Assembly: GCA_024694145.1 (NCBI GenBank)
Contig: JAILKD010000041.1
Span: forward strand, 1 to 49,160
DNA from: a bacterium
GTDB lineage: Bacteria; Bacillota_I; Bacilli_A; Acholeplasmatales; JAEDCM01
Reading direction: 5' to 3'
DNA: 49,160 nucleotides
Shown here piece after piece: positions 25,077-34,922 of this stretch. The translations under genes and the position numbers were made by a program. Every line of letters begins with the position of its first letter. Position 1 is the stretch's first letter. The notes under the pieces were generated by a model. That model made no database searches and was not told the origin of the DNA. It saw nothing but the letters and a program-made list of their open reading frames with translations.

Positions 25077-26705
25077 CTATTTAAAACAACTTCCTCCAAT
25101 GAATTCTCTAAGTATAGAATTATTTGGAACTAAACTATCATCAATTGTAACAAAATATTTTAAGAATTTAACAATTCTATTTGCATTCGCAAAGTCTTTA
25201 TCTTCTCTTTTTACAGTTAAGAATAATGGTAGTGCATATTTTTTTAATACGCATAGTTCATATGCAAGTTCAGTATTAAATATATAATCTGCATCTTCTT
25301 GACAGTCATAAATCCACTTGAACTCACCACGTCTAACACTTGGCCAAATATCAAGTGTTTGACTTACATCATAATTTCTAAATAAATGATCTCTAACAGC
25401 TCTTCTAATTAATCTTATATCTGTAATTCTTACAGGGTTATTTTCATCAATATTTATTTGTTGCTGTGGAGAAATAAATATTTTATATTTTGAATCACGA
25501 GGAATAGATCTTGTTAGTTTTTCATTTAACGCATGAATTCCTTCAATAATTACAATCGAATTAGCTTGTGGAGTAATTATTTTATATCCATCACGCTTTT
25601 GACTAACAAAGTTAAAGATAGGTATTTTTGTTTCTTTACCTTGCATCAAACTAAACATATCTTTATTGAATCTAGCTATATCTAGTGCATCAATAGTTTC
25701 AAAATCTTTTTCACCAAATTCATCAATAGGAATATCTTTATTATCAAGATAATAATTATCTAGTGAAATCATAATAGGTTTAAATCCTCTAGAAGATAAT
25801 TCAACTTTAAGTTTTGTTGCGAATGTAGTTTTACCACTGCTTGATGGTCCGCTAATAGCAACAAGTCTTACCTCATCTTTTCTATCTTCAATTTTATCTC
25901 CTATTCTAACAAGTGTTCTATTATGCTTAAATTCACATAAATTAATAAATTCAGCTACACTTTCATGTGTTACTCTTTCATTTAAGTCATAAACATTAGC
26001 CATATCGTTCTTTTTGGCCCAATTTTTGGCTTTAAATAATACTTTTGAATATTTAACTTGTTCATAGTTAAAAGGCGGAATTTTACCCTTTGTTTCACTT
26101 CTTGGATATTGTAATATCATTTGAGGGAAATATGAGAATAATTTAAAGTCCTTAACATAACTAGTTCTAGGCATCATATTCATATACATATAGTTATAGA
26201 ATCCCTTACATTCGTAAATATTTACGTGATCTTCTTTTCTATATTTTAAAATATTTACCTTATCCATCATATTTTGTTTAGTATAAATTTCAATAGCATC
26301 TTCTTTTTTAATGCTTAATCTATTAAGAGGTAAGTCAGCTTTAATTAATCTATCCATCTCTTTTTTAATTTTAGCTACTTCATCTTCATCAAGCATTATA
26401 TCCATTTTAGATAAATCAACATATAATGCCATAGAAACAGAATAATTAATTCTAACATCAGCCTTACCATATAAGTTATAAATAGCCATTACAACTAAAT
26501 AGCGAAGTGTTGCTTCATAGATTCTTACTGCATCTGGGCTATCTACTATATTTAAAAATTCAATTTCACAATCATTTTTAACAATATAATTTAAATCTCT
26601 AATAGTTCCATTAACCTTAGCGCAGCAATCTTCTTTTCCTGCAATTTCAATTAATTTTACAGGCTTATTAAACTCTTTTTTCTCATTATTAATCTTTAAA
26701 ATCAA
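25077..26705 (-). CDS. Uridine kinase-like nucleoside kinase with TGS-type N-domain
   Basis: 542 residues, a Clostridia/Bacilli-type fusion. The N-terminal part (about 1-60 TGS-like, then a ThrRS-editing-like region to about 250) precedes a P-loop kinase of the PRK/uridine kinase family: Walker A GPSSSGKTT near residue 290, LDNYYLD and the FNFVSQKRDGY segment. Expected to phosphorylate uridine/cytidine or a related substrate; specificity is unproven. The start is TTG 26705, with GAGGAGTGAT overlapping the parC stop. The longer frame from 26756 would overlap parC by 47 bases and is rejected. Confidence 0.85.
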   Translation of the reverse strand: MILKINNEKKEFNKPVKLIEIAGKEDCCAKVNGTIRDLNYIVKNDCEIEFLNIVDSPDAVRIYEATLRYLVVMAIYNLYGKADVRINYSVSMALYVDLSKMDIMLDEDEVAKIKKEMDRLIKADLPLNRLSIKKEDAIEIYTKQNMMDKVNILKYRKEDHVNIYECKGFYNYMYMNMMPRTSYVKDFKLFSYFPQMILQYPRSETKGKIPPFNYEQVKYSKVLFKAKNWAKKNDMANVYDLNERVTHESVAEFINLCEFKHNRTLVRIGDKIEDRKDEVRLVAISGPSSSGKTTFATKLKVELSSRGFKPIMISLDNYYLDNKDIPIDEFGEKDFETIDALDIARFNKDMFSLMQGKETKIPIFNFVSQKRDGYKIITPQANSIVIIEGIHALNEKLTRSIPRDSKYKIFISPQQQINIDENNPVRITDIRLIRRAVRDHLFRNYDVSQTLDIWPSVRRGEFKWIYDCQEDADYIFNTELAYELCVLKKYALPLFLTVKREDKDFANANRIVKFLKYFVTIDDSLVPNNSILREFIGGSCFK

Positions 26706-26709
26706 AATA

Positions 26710-29244
26710 TCACTCCTCAAATTCATCAAAAATTGATATTTGTTGGATTCCTTCAAAATCGTCTTGAACTACTTCTTGACTTTCAACTTCTTCATCGAAG
26801 ATTTCTACTTCATCATGACGTTCTAAGTTGATCTTTAAAGGTTCACCCATAGATGCTGGAACTACGTTAGTTCCAATCTTATTATCGTTATATTTAAAGT
26901 CAAATGCCTTTAAATTTAGACTTGTTTTTGTAGTTGTAATATATAAATCTACATTATCTCTATATTGTGCATAACTTAAAGTATGTGCATCAACTATATA
27001 ATTTGGATTAGATTTAACTTCTTTAATTACTTCTTCACCACTTCTAGCACGAGAGCTTAACTTAATATCTCCAGCCTTAACTCTCTTAACATTTCCACGT
27101 GAAGTTAAAATTAATATATCATGGTTACTTCTAGTATAAATAGCACAGCTTACATCACAAGTTGAATTCATTGCTCTAACTCCACCTGCTTGTGTACCAA
27201 CTATACTTACTTCATTACTTCTAAATCTTAATGCTTTACCACGCTTATTAAATACAACAATCATAGGATAATTTCTTGCAATATCAACACTTACTACAAT
27301 ATCTTTATCTTGTAGTTTCATTGCTTTAACTGCTTTAGTGTATCTAGATATATTAAAATCAGCTAATTTTGTTTGCTTAATTAAACCATTTTTAGTTGTA
27401 ATTAAGACATTATAATCCTCATTAAAGTCTTTAATAGCAAATACATTTACAATCTTTTCATTAGGCATAATATGAACAATATTATCAATATATACACCTA
27501 AATCTTTCCATTTTTGTTCATCAATCTTATATGCTGGTAAGTATATATAATTACCAAGTGATGTGAATATTAGTAATGTATTTAATGTTGAAATTTCTTC
27601 TCTATAGATTAAAGCATCATTTTCCTTTAAGCCACATACTGTTGCTTGATTAAAGCTTCTAATAGATGAACGTTTAACATAACCATCTTTTGTTACACCA
27701 ACAACAATTTGTTCATCTGTAACAAGTTCTTCTTCATTAATCTTAATATTTTGAATTTCATCTTCAATTTTAGTTTTTCTCTCAGAACTAATCTTAGCTA
27801 CTTCATTTAATTCCTTCTTAATTACATTAAGTAATTTTCTTTCGCTAGATAAAATAGATTCTAAATTAGATATTTCTGCTTGAAGTTCAGTTATTTCATT
27901 TTGAAGTGCTAAGACATCTGTTTTACTTAATCTATATAATTGTAATGTTACAATAGCTTCAGCTTGTTCTTCTGAAAAGCCAAATTTAGCAATTAAATTA
28001 GCTTTTGAATCAGCTTTACCATTAGAATGTCGAATTAAATCAATAACTTCATCTAAGATAGATGTCATTTTAATTAAACCTTCACAAATGTGAAGTCTTT
28101 TTTTAGCAACAAATAAATCATAATTACTTCTATTTGTAATAACTTCTTTTTGATGATTTAAATATGCTTCTAGGATAGTTTTTAAATCCATTAAAACTGG
28201 TTTTCTATTATAAATAGCAACCATATTATAGTTATAAGTTGTTTGTAAATCTGTATTTTTAAATAGATAATTTAAAACTAAATCAGGTTTAGCTTCTTTT
28301 TTTAGTTCAATAACAATTTTTAAACCATTTTTATCAGTTAAATCAAGAACATCAGTAATCCCATCAACCTTTTTCTCGATTAAACCGATATTTTTAAATC
28401 TAATAACTAAATCTTTCTTATTAACATCATAAGGTAGTTCAGTTATAACTATTCTATTAACTTTAGTATCTAGTTCTATTTCAGCCTTACCACGAACAAC
28501 TATTTTACCTTTACCTGTTTCATATGCTTGCTTTAAGCCATCTAGCCCTTGAACTATACCACCTGTAGGGAAATCAGGACCTATAACAAACTTTTCTAAA
28601 TCCTCATTTGTTAGTTCAGGATTATCAATTAAAGCAATAACTGCATCTAAAACTTCTTTTAAGTTATGTGGTGGTATTTCTGTAGCATAACCTACAGCCA
28701 TACCTGTTGAACCATTAACTAAAAGGTTAGGGAATTTAGCAGGTAAAACTACTGGTTCTTCTTCAGTATCATCGTAGTTTGGAACAAAATCTACTGTCTT
28801 TTTATCAATATTTTCAATTAAAAGTTCAGCAGCTTTAGTCATTTTAGCTTCTGTATAACGCATTGCGGCTGGACTATCCCCATCCATAGAACCGTTATTT
28901 CCTTGAATGAAGGCAAGTGGCATATTAGTCTTCCAATCTTGACTCATTCTAACAAGTGCTTCATAAATAGATGAATCACCATGTGGATGGTATTTACCCA
29001 TTACTTCACCGACGATTCTAGCACATTTTTTAGTTTGACTATTTGAATAAATATGCATTTTATGAAGACCATATATAATTCTTCTTTGAACCGGTTTTAG
29101 CCCATCACGAGCATCAGGAATTGCTCTATCTTGAATAACTTCTTTGGTATACTTACCAAATCTATCACCAAATATATCTTCTAATTTATCCTCTGAGATT
29201 CTTTTATCGATGTATTGATCTAACTTTTCTTTAATATTTGCCAT
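26710..29244 (-). CDS. parC: DNA topoisomerase IV subunit A
   Basis: 844 residues; breaks and rejoins DNA to unlink daughter chromosomes. The catalytic tyrosine is Y130 (AAMRYTEAKM). The quinolone-determining segment HPHGDSSIYEALVRMSQDW has the sensitive-type Ser91 and Glu95. A coiled tower/coil region (about 375-490) is followed by a beta-pinwheel C-domain. The protein ends with an acidic tail (EEVESQEVVQDDFEG). parC rather than gyrA is supported by GNNGSMDGD, by pairing with parE and by the plsY neighbour. It overlaps parE by one base (TAATG). Confidence 0.95.
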   Translation of the reverse strand: MANIKEKLDQYIDKRISEDKLEDIFGDRFGKYTKEVIQDRAIPDARDGLKPVQRRIIYGLHKMHIYSNSQTKKCARIVGEVMGKYHPHGDSSIYEALVRMSQDWKTNMPLAFIQGNNGSMDGDSPAAMRYTEAKMTKAAELLIENIDKKTVDFVPNYDDTEEEPVVLPAKFPNLLVNGSTGMAVGYATEIPPHNLKEVLDAVIALIDNPELTNEDLEKFVIGPDFPTGGIVQGLDGLKQAYETGKGKIVVRGKAEIELDTKVNRIVITELPYDVNKKDLVIRFKNIGLIEKKVDGITDVLDLTDKNGLKIVIELKKEAKPDLVLNYLFKNTDLQTTYNYNMVAIYNRKPVLMDLKTILEAYLNHQKEVITNRSNYDLFVAKKRLHICEGLIKMTSILDEVIDLIRHSNGKADSKANLIAKFGFSEEQAEAIVTLQLYRLSKTDVLALQNEITELQAEISNLESILSSERKLLNVIKKELNEVAKISSERKTKIEDEIQNIKINEEELVTDEQIVVGVTKDGYVKRSSIRSFNQATVCGLKENDALIYREEISTLNTLLIFTSLGNYIYLPAYKIDEQKWKDLGVYIDNIVHIMPNEKIVNVFAIKDFNEDYNVLITTKNGLIKQTKLADFNISRYTKAVKAMKLQDKDIVVSVDIARNYPMIVVFNKRGKALRFRSNEVSIVGTQAGGVRAMNSTCDVSCAIYTRSNHDILILTSRGNVKRVKAGDIKLSSRARSGEEVIKEVKSNPNYIVDAHTLSYAQYRDNVDLYITTTKTSLNLKAFDFKYNDNKIGTNVVPASMGEPLKINLERHDEVEIFDEEVESQEVVQDDFEGIQQISIFDEFEE

Positions 29245-31172
29245 TAGTCTTCACTTCCAATCTCAAAGTTGTCTTCTGTAACAAAGCTTACGTGCTTATC
29301 AATCCAGTCTCTACGTGGTTCTACATCATCACCCATTAATACTTTAATTCTTTGTTCAGAGTCTCCAATATCTTCTATTCCAACTCTAACAAGCATTCTA
29401 TTATTAGGATTCATTGTAGTTTCCCAAAGTTGTTCTGCATCCATTTCACCTAAACCTTTATATCTTTGCACAATATAAGAATTATTTCCTGTATATTTCT
29501 TTAATTCATCATCAGTCCATAAATATTTTTGTTCTTTTGATTTAGTTTTTGATTTAACTAAATATAGTGGTGGCATAGCTATATAAACCATACCTTTTTC
29601 AATTAATTCTCGCATATAGTTAAAGAAGAATGTTAATAAAAGTATTTGAATATGTGCACCATCGACATCGGCATCTGTCATTATTATAATTTTATTATAA
29701 TTACACTTTTTAATGTCAAAATCAGCACCAAAATCAGCACCAATAGTGTTAATTATTGTGTTAAGTTCTTCATTTTTAAGTACTTCATCAATCTTACATT
29801 TTGCAGTATTTAAAACCTTACCACGTAATGGTAATATTGCTTGAAATCTTGAATCTCTTCCTTTTTTAGCACTACCTCCGGCACTATCACCTTCGACTAA
29901 GAATAGTTCATTTAATTCTTTGTTTTTGCCTTGTGCTGGAGTAAGCTTACCATTATTTAATAATTGGTTCTTACTTTTCTTTTTATCTAATCTAACATCA
30001 TCTCTTGCTTTTCTTGCTGCTTCTCTAGCACGATAAGCTCTTAATGATTTTTGGATTAGATTATTTGCAAATTCTCTATTTTCTTCTAGATAATAATTAA
30101 ATTTTTCATAAACTATGTTTTCTACAGCCGGTTTTGCATCAGGACTTCCTAATTTATCTTTAGTTTGTCCGACAAATTGTAATTGGTTTTCACCAATTTT
30201 TAAAGCAATAACTGCAGTTAAGCCTTCTCTAATATCAACACCTTCAAGTTTTTCTTTTTCTTTTAGAAGGTTATATTTTCTAGCATAATCATTGATTGCT
30301 CTAGTTAAGGCGCTCTTAAAGCCTAGTTCATGAGTACCACCATCTTTTGTAATAACGTTATTAACAAAAGAATAGATATTTTCTGAATAATTGTTTGCTG
30401 TATATTGCATAGCAACTTCTACAATTATTCTATTTACTTTACCTTCAAAGTAACAAATTTCATGAGTTAATGTTTTTCCTTGATTTAAGAAAGAAACATA
30501 ATCTTTTATACCTTCAGCAAATTGGAAAGTATCTTTCTTATTACTTCTTTGGTCTACTAAATGTATTTTTAACCCTTTATTTAAGAATGCTTTTTCTCTT
30601 AAGCGTTCTTTAATTAAGTCATATTGATAAAGAGTTGTTGAAAAAATAGATGGATCTGGTTTAAACCAAATAGTTGTACCTGTTTCTTTAGTTTCCCCAA
30701 TAACTTCTAATTCTCCATCAGGGTGTCCTCCATTAGCGTACTTTCTTCTAATGATTTTCCCATCTCTTTTTACAGTTACAATTAAAAATTGAGATAAAGC
30801 ATTTACAACAGACGAACCAACACCATGTAGTCCTCCTGCTGTTTTATAACCACCATCTTCACTAAATTTACCACCAGAATGAAGGGTTGTTAAAATAACA
30901 TCAAGTGTAGGTCTACCTGATTCATGCATACCACATGGCATACCACGTCCGAAATCCTCAACCTCAATTGAATTATCATTTTTTATTGTTACATTAATTT
31001 TATCTCCATAGCCTGCAGTTACTTCATCAATAGAGTTATCTACTATTTCCCATACTAAATGGTGTAATCCTGTTGAATCTGTACTTCCAATATACATACC
31101 AGGACGTTTTCTAACTGCTTCTAGTCCTTCTAATATCTTAATCGAACTATCATCATAGTTGTTTTTAGCCAC
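29244..31172 (-). CDS. parE: DNA topoisomerase IV subunit B
   Basis: 642 residues. The GHKL ATPase domain (VRKRPGMYIGSTDSTGLHH, then EIVDNSIDE near residue 45, and GRGMPCG), a transducer domain, and TOPRIM (LVEGDSAGGSAKKGRDSRFQ, then DADVDGAHI) are all present. The start codon is GTG 31172, preceded by TAGGAGTGA. Promoter-like TGATATAAT on this strand at 31207-31215. It heads the leftward operon parE-parC-kinase-winged-helix protein and is divergent from plsY, a common Firmicutes arrangement. Confidence 0.96.
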   Translation of the reverse strand: MAKNNYDDSSIKILEGLEAVRKRPGMYIGSTDSTGLHHLVWEIVDNSIDEVTAGYGDKINVTIKNDNSIEVEDFGRGMPCGMHESGRPTLDVILTTLHSGGKFSEDGGYKTAGGLHGVGSSVVNALSQFLIVTVKRDGKIIRRKYANGGHPDGELEVIGETKETGTTIWFKPDPSIFSTTLYQYDLIKERLREKAFLNKGLKIHLVDQRSNKKDTFQFAEGIKDYVSFLNQGKTLTHEICYFEGKVNRIIVEVAMQYTANNYSENIYSFVNNVITKDGGTHELGFKSALTRAINDYARKYNLLKEKEKLEGVDIREGLTAVIALKIGENQLQFVGQTKDKLGSPDAKPAVENIVYEKFNYYLEENREFANNLIQKSLRAYRAREAARKARDDVRLDKKKSKNQLLNNGKLTPAQGKNKELNELFLVEGDSAGGSAKKGRDSRFQAILPLRGKVLNTAKCKIDEVLKNEELNTIINTIGADFGADFDIKKCNYNKIIIMTDADVDGAHIQILLLTFFFNYMRELIEKGMVYIAMPPLYLVKSKTKSKEQKYLWTDDELKKYTGNNSYIVQRYKGLGEMDAEQLWETTMNPNNRMLVRVGIEDIGDSEQRIKVLMGDDVEPRRDWIDKHVSFVTEDNFEIGSED

Positions 31173-31206
31173 AATAATTCACTCCTAACGTAATCCTACA
31201 TTATAA

Positions 31207-31215
31207 ATTATATCA
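31207..31215 (-). promoter_or_regulatory. parE promoter (extended -10)
   Basis: TGATATAAT read leftward, 35 bp before the GTG start. No good -35 at the standard distance. Confidence 0.5.
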
Positions 31216-31289
31216 TAACTTTTTCCATTTTTTATTCAAAAAAATGTAAAATTAATGTAAAAGTTAATATATTATTTTTAAAACAAATG

Positions 31290-31298
31290 TGTTATAAT
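31290..31298 (+). promoter_or_regulatory. plsY promoter (extended -10)
   Basis: TGTTATAAT at 31290-31298, 23 bp before the plsY ATG. The -35 region is poor. Confidence 0.5.
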
Positions 31299-31321
31299 CT
31301 TATAGTCGAGGGGCTGATAAT

Positions 31322-32119
31322 ATGTTTTTTGCAATATTATGCCTATTTATCGCCTATCTTATAGGTTCATTTCCTAGTGCTTTAGTGGTTGGAAAGCTTG
31401 CTAAAGGGATTGATATTAGGGAATATGGTAGCCATAATTTAGGTTCAACAAACGCAATTAGAGTATTAGGAAAAAAGTTAGGATTTATCGTATTTTTTCT
31501 AGATTTATTTAAAGGCGTTTTGATTGTAGGTTTAACAAGAATATTATATGAAGTTTGCAAATATCAAATTGATTTTAAGAATATAGAAGCATTTAATTTT
31601 GTTTTATTTAAACCAATATATTATGGTTTATGTGGAGTTATAGGGCATATGTTCCCTATATTTGCTGGTTTTAGAGGTGGTAAAGCAGTAGCTATTAGTT
31701 TAGGTATTACTTTAGTATTTGCTCCAATACCTGCAGTATTATGTTTAATCGTATTTGTAATTACACTTGAATCAACTGGTTATGTATCACTTAGTTCTAC
31801 TTTCGCAATATTAACTGTATGTATTACAGCAACAATCCAAGAATATTTATTATATGAATACCTTGGTAAGATGGGTATTGAAGTATTAATTTTATTCTAT
31901 GTTATTTCAGTATTTATGATTGTTAAGCACAGAAAGAATTATGTTAGAATCTTTAAAGGTACAGAATATTCATTCAAAAAGAAAAAGAAAGATGATGATC
32001 CTTTTATGGATGATGATAAACCTAAAGAAATTGTTCAAAAAGAAAGAGTTGAAGAGCCTGAAAATCCAGATGATGCAGAGCTTGAAATAGATGAACATAA
32101 AGAATTAGATAACAAATAA
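31322..32119 (+). CDS. plsY: Glycerol-3-phosphate acyltransferase PlsY
   Basis: Membrane enzyme that transfers acyl from acyl-phosphate to glycerol-3-phosphate, the first step of phospholipid synthesis. Conserved segments: GSFPSALVVGKLAKGIDIR, GSHNLGSTNA, GHMFPIFAGFRGGKAVA. About five membrane segments over the first 205 residues. The 265-residue protein is longer than the usual 200: residues about 213-265 form a charged tail (KKKKKDDDP, then many E and D), probably cytosolic. Ribosome binding site GAGGGG. It is divergent from parE. Confidence 0.95.
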   Translation: MFFAILCLFIAYLIGSFPSALVVGKLAKGIDIREYGSHNLGSTNAIRVLGKKLGFIVFFLDLFKGVLIVGLTRILYEVCKYQIDFKNIEAFNFVLFKPIYYGLCGVIGHMFPIFAGFRGGKAVAISLGITLVFAPIPAVLCLIVFVITLESTGYVSLSSTFAILTVCITATIQEYLLYEYLGKMGIEVLILFYVISVFMIVKHRKNYVRIFKGTEYSFKKKKKDDDPFMDDDKPKEIVQKERVEEPENPDDAELEIDEHKELDNK

Positions 32120-32120
32120 A

Positions 32121-32150
32121 AAAAATAAGGCGAGCGCCTTATTTTTTATT
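32121..32150. terminator. Bidirectional terminator between plsY and the YneF gene
   Basis: AAAAATAAGGC / GCCTTATTTTT around GAGC, with T-runs on both strands. It serves the two convergent genes. Confidence 0.85.
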
Positions 32151-32387
32151 CTTTGCGTCTTCCATTGAACGCATAACTTCTCTAACTTGTTTTTCAGATG
32201 GTGTTCTACCCATTTGTCTATACATAGCACGAATCATATTTTCATTAACTGGTGGGTTTTTTTGTAAGTATTTAGAAATAACTTTTCTAGCTACCAAAAA
32301 GCCAATTATAAATCCTAATATAATACATCCTAATATGATAAAGACGAATCCTACAACTGGTAGGCCTGTCATATTTGCATAAATCAT
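32139..32387 (-). CDS. UPF0154 family protein (YneF-like)
   Basis: 82 residues. One N-terminal membrane segment (about 8-33, GFVFIILGCIILGFIIGF), then the family signature ARKVISKYLQKNPPVNENMI with RQMGRTPSEKQVREVMR. The role of this conserved Firmicutes family is unknown. Its stop codon lies in the terminator shared with plsY. The ribosome binding site is GAGGGG, read leftward. Confidence 0.88.
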   Translation of the reverse strand: MIYANMTGLPVVGFVFIILGCIILGFIIGFLVARKVISKYLQKNPPVNENMIRAMYRQMGRTPSEKQVREVMRSMEDAKNKK

Positions 32388-32500
32388 TTTAATCCCCTCA
32401 TTTCCAAAGTTATTTTACTAAAAATAGGACAAAAATACAAGTATAATATTTACTTTTTCTCATTTTATGTTAAAATAAACTTAAGTGGAGGTGCAACAAC

Positions 32501-32668
32501 ATGCCTAGAAAAATTACAGATGAATGCTTAGCTTGTGGTACATGCCAAGGTGAATGCCCTGTTGATGCAATAAGCGAAGGAGATAAATATTCAGTTGATC
32601 CTTCTAAATGTATTGATTGTGGTGCTTGCGAAGCAGCTTGCCCAGTTGGTGCAATTGTAGAAGAATAA
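32501..32668 (+). CDS. 2[4Fe-4S] ferredoxin
   Basis: 55 residues, MPRKITDECLACGTCQGECP at the front. Two CxxCxxCxxxCP clusters: C9, C12, C15, C19 and C37, C40, C43, C47. It is a clostridial-type low-potential electron carrier in the cytosol, usually serving pyruvate:ferredoxin oxidoreductase or hydrogenase, so it points to an anaerobic lifestyle. Ribosome binding site GGAGGTG 8 bases before the ATG. A hairpin terminator follows at once, so it is monocistronic. Confidence 0.95.
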   Translation: MPRKITDECLACGTCQGECPVDAISEGDKYSVDPSKCIDCGACEAACPVGAIVEE

Positions 32669-32669
32669 A

Positions 32670-32694
32670 AAAGAGTCCATTTGGACTTTTTTTT
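32670..32694. terminator. Terminator between ferredoxin and sirtuin genes
   Basis: AGTCC (32674-32678) / GGACT (32683-32687), ATTT loop, with A-run and T-run flanks that work on both strands. Confidence 0.8.
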
Positions 32695-33400
32695 AATTCT
32701 CTAATTCCTTAACAATTTCAACTATATCTCCATATATAGCTAGATTAGCACCACCATCAAATGGTGTTTTTTCTTTATTTAAAACTACAAGTTTATTTCC
32801 TCTATAATAATTAATAAAGCCAGCTGCAGGATATACTCTTAAAGATGTACCAACAATTATAAGCATATCAGCCTCACTTATAGCCTTAATTGCGCCACTG
32901 ATAGTTTCACTATCAAGGCCTTCTTCATATAATACTACATCAGGCTTTATGATGCCACCACATTCGCAGTAAGGTACTCCTTCTGTTTTTATATCAGCTA
33001 GATTATAAAATTTATGACATTTCATACAATAATTTCTATAAACATTGCCATGTAATTCATAAACTGTTTTACTACCTGCTAGTGTATGTAAATTATCAAT
33101 ATTTTGAGTCACGATAGTTGCTCCTATTTTAGCAAAATATTTATGAGCTAAATTAGGTAAGGCATTTTTAAAAATCATCTTGTCAAAATAAAATTTATAA
33201 AACATTTTTGGATTTCTCATAAAGAAAGAATGACTTATTATTTCTTCAGGAGATAGGCCTTCATATTCAGTTGAATATAAGCCGTTACTACTTCTAAAAT
33301 CAGGTATTCCTGATGGAACAGATATACCAGCTCCTGTAAATACAACTATTTTTTTAGAAGAATTAATCATTTCTTTTAAGGTTTGAATGTTATTGTTCAT
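32693..33400 (-). CDS. NAD-dependent protein deacylase (sirtuin)
   Basis: 235 residues. The Rossmann segment GAGISVPSGIPDFRS is at residues 23-37, TQNIDNLH with the NAD-binding Asn/Asp, and the catalytic His in ELHGN. The zinc site is CMKC and then CEC, one residue shorter in the second pair than the usual CxxC. Removes acetyl or other acyl groups from lysines using NAD. The start is ATG 33400, overlapping the upstream gene by 11 bases; the frame could extend to TTG 33406. Last gene of a leftward HAD/membrane/sirtuin operon. Confidence 0.92.
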   Translation of the reverse strand: MNNNIQTLKEMINSSKKIVVFTGAGISVPSGIPDFRSSNGLYSTEYEGLSPEEIISHSFFMRNPKMFYKFYFDKMIFKNALPNLAHKYFAKIGATIVTQNIDNLHTLAGSKTVYELHGNVYRNYCMKCHKFYNLADIKTEGVPYCECGGIIKPDVVLYEEGLDSETISGAIKAISEADMLIIVGTSLRVYPAAGFINYYRGNKLVVLNKEKTPFDGGANLAIYGDIVEIVKELEN

Positions 33401-33989
33401 CAGCAATCACTACTTCTTCCTTTTGCTTTTCAGCTAATTCTTTTCTAGCATGGCGTTTAATGAATAAGTAATCAACATGCGGGAATACAACGCCTAAAAT
33501 AAGCTCAAATCCTAATAAAATCAAGTGTAGTTTAGCATGCTCTGGATGTGGATTTGCGATTAACATAAATGATAAAACTAATACAATTATAGATTCAATA
33601 ACATTTAAATATGCAGGAATATGCTCTTTGAAGCGCTCTAAATCTTCTGCAAGCTCTTCTCCTTCTCTACATATAGACCAAACCGCCCAAATAATACAAA
33701 TAGTCGCATAATTTTCTCTAATAGCCGAATCAGCTAGAATAATAATGCCAAATACAACTTGTATTATACAATCAAATAATTTTGTATGAGCTGCTAATGT
33801 CTTTTTCTTTTCTAGCATATCAATAAAGTCAAATATTGAATATGCAAACATTAAACTAGCAACAAGTGCTGCTAAATAGAAATGTTCCTCACTGTGTTCT
33901 GCTATTTTATCTTTAAAGATAAAAATTAGTATACCCCAGATAACAAATAATATAAATTTAGCTGCCTTTAACGATTTAAAAGCCTTCAT
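33390..33989 (-). CDS. DUF308-like membrane protein
   Basis: 199 residues with six predicted membrane segments (about 9-25, 38-58, 72-88, 92-110, 125-145, 152-175) and a charged end (RKELAEKQKEEVVIADEQ). The layout resembles the HdeD/DUF308 family, but no clear signature residue was found, so function is unknown. It overlaps the HAD gene upstream and the sirtuin downstream and must be translated with them. Confidence 0.7.
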   Translation of the reverse strand: MKAFKSLKAAKFILFVIWGILIFIFKDKIAEHSEEHFYLAALVASLMFAYSIFDFIDMLEKKKTLAAHTKLFDCIIQVVFGIIILADSAIRENYATICIIWAVWSICREGEELAEDLERFKEHIPAYLNVIESIIVLVLSFMLIANPHPEHAKLHLILLGFELILGVVFPHVDYLFIKRHARKELAEKQKEEVVIADEQ

Positions 33990-34803
33990 TTTTATACATC
34001 TCCTTTATTTTTTTAATTACCCCATCATTATCATTTGAATCTATTATTTCATTCGCATATGGTTTTAACCCATCTTTTGAATTACTAACCGCATAACATA
34101 AATCTGATACTTTAAAAGCTTCAATATCATTTAAAGAATCACCAAAATAAACTATTTTATCCACATCAAGTAATTCTTTTAATTTTTTTAATGAATAACC
34201 TTTATCACTATTATTTGGAAGTACTTCTAACCAGTACTCTTCTCTGTATATTTCTTGTTGGAAAACACATCTAAATGTTGTTCTAAGTTCATCATAAATA
34301 GGCTTTAGTGCCTCATATGTGTCAATAAAATTCACATAATATATGTTTTCATTTGAAAACAAACTTTCTATATCTTTTGATATAGTAAGTCTTTTATCAC
34401 TTACTCTTTTATCTAAATAATATCTCTTTCCAACACTTATATTATACTCTATATAATAAAATTTATCTACATCATTTAATGTTTGATAAAGTATAGGAAA
34501 GTTATCATATTTTAAGCTTATTCTTTTTACATAATCTATTTCTTCTTTACTAAAAAAAGAGCCAGAAATGGTTGTTTTTTTAATTGGATCATATATTTTT
34601 ACCCCATTACATAAAATAACTGGTAACTTTATGTTTAATCCATTTGTAACAACACTAGAACTATTAAAGCTTCTAGCTGTTGCATATGTAAACATTAATC
34701 CATCATCTATTAGTTTATTAAGTTCATTAACTGTATAATTAGTTAGTTTTGTATCTTTATTTAATAAAGTACCATCCAAATCTGAAACATAAAGTATTTT
34801 CAT
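33976..34803 (-). CDS. Cof-type HAD-superfamily phosphatase
   Basis: 275 residues. Motif I is DLDGTLL (nucleophile D8, acid D10), motif II is in TYATARS, and motif III/IV are KGYSLKKL and YFGDSLNDIEAF near the C-terminus. A C2-type cap lies between. Such enzymes dephosphorylate sugar phosphates, nucleotides or FMN; the substrate here cannot be read from sequence. The start 34803 follows GGTGAT; the longer frame from 34827 is not preceded by a ribosome binding site. Overlaps the next gene by 14 bases. Confidence 0.9.
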   Translation of the reverse strand: MKILYVSDLDGTLLNKDTKLTNYTVNELNKLIDDGLMFTYATARSFNSSSVVTNGLNIKLPVILCNGVKIYDPIKKTTISGSFFSKEEIDYVKRISLKYDNFPILYQTLNDVDKFYYIEYNISVGKRYYLDKRVSDKRLTISKDIESLFSNENIYYVNFIDTYEALKPIYDELRTTFRCVFQQEIYREEYWLEVLPNNSDKGYSLKKLKELLDVDKIVYFGDSLNDIEAFKVSDLCYAVSNSKDGLKPYANEIIDSNDNDGVIKKIKEMYKNEGF

Positions 34804-34866
34804 ATAATCACCAAGCATATTATACAATACTTATAAATATATATTAAGTAAGAAATATCAACATTG

Positions 34867-34895
34867 TTGACATTTTTTTAACAAAACTGTATTAT
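34867..34895 (+). promoter_or_regulatory. Lipoprotein gene promoter
   Basis: TTGACA (34867-34872), 17-nt spacer, TATTAT (34890-34895). An alternative TATAAT at 34893-34898 would need a 20-nt spacer. Confidence 0.65.
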
Positions 34896-34922
34896 AATAT
34901 ACATTGTAGGAGGTATATGACT

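Noticed and set aside
26710-31172. Gyrase genes gyrB-gyrA
   Set aside because: Adjacent parE-parC order, the plsY neighbour and ParC-type motifs favour topoisomerase IV.
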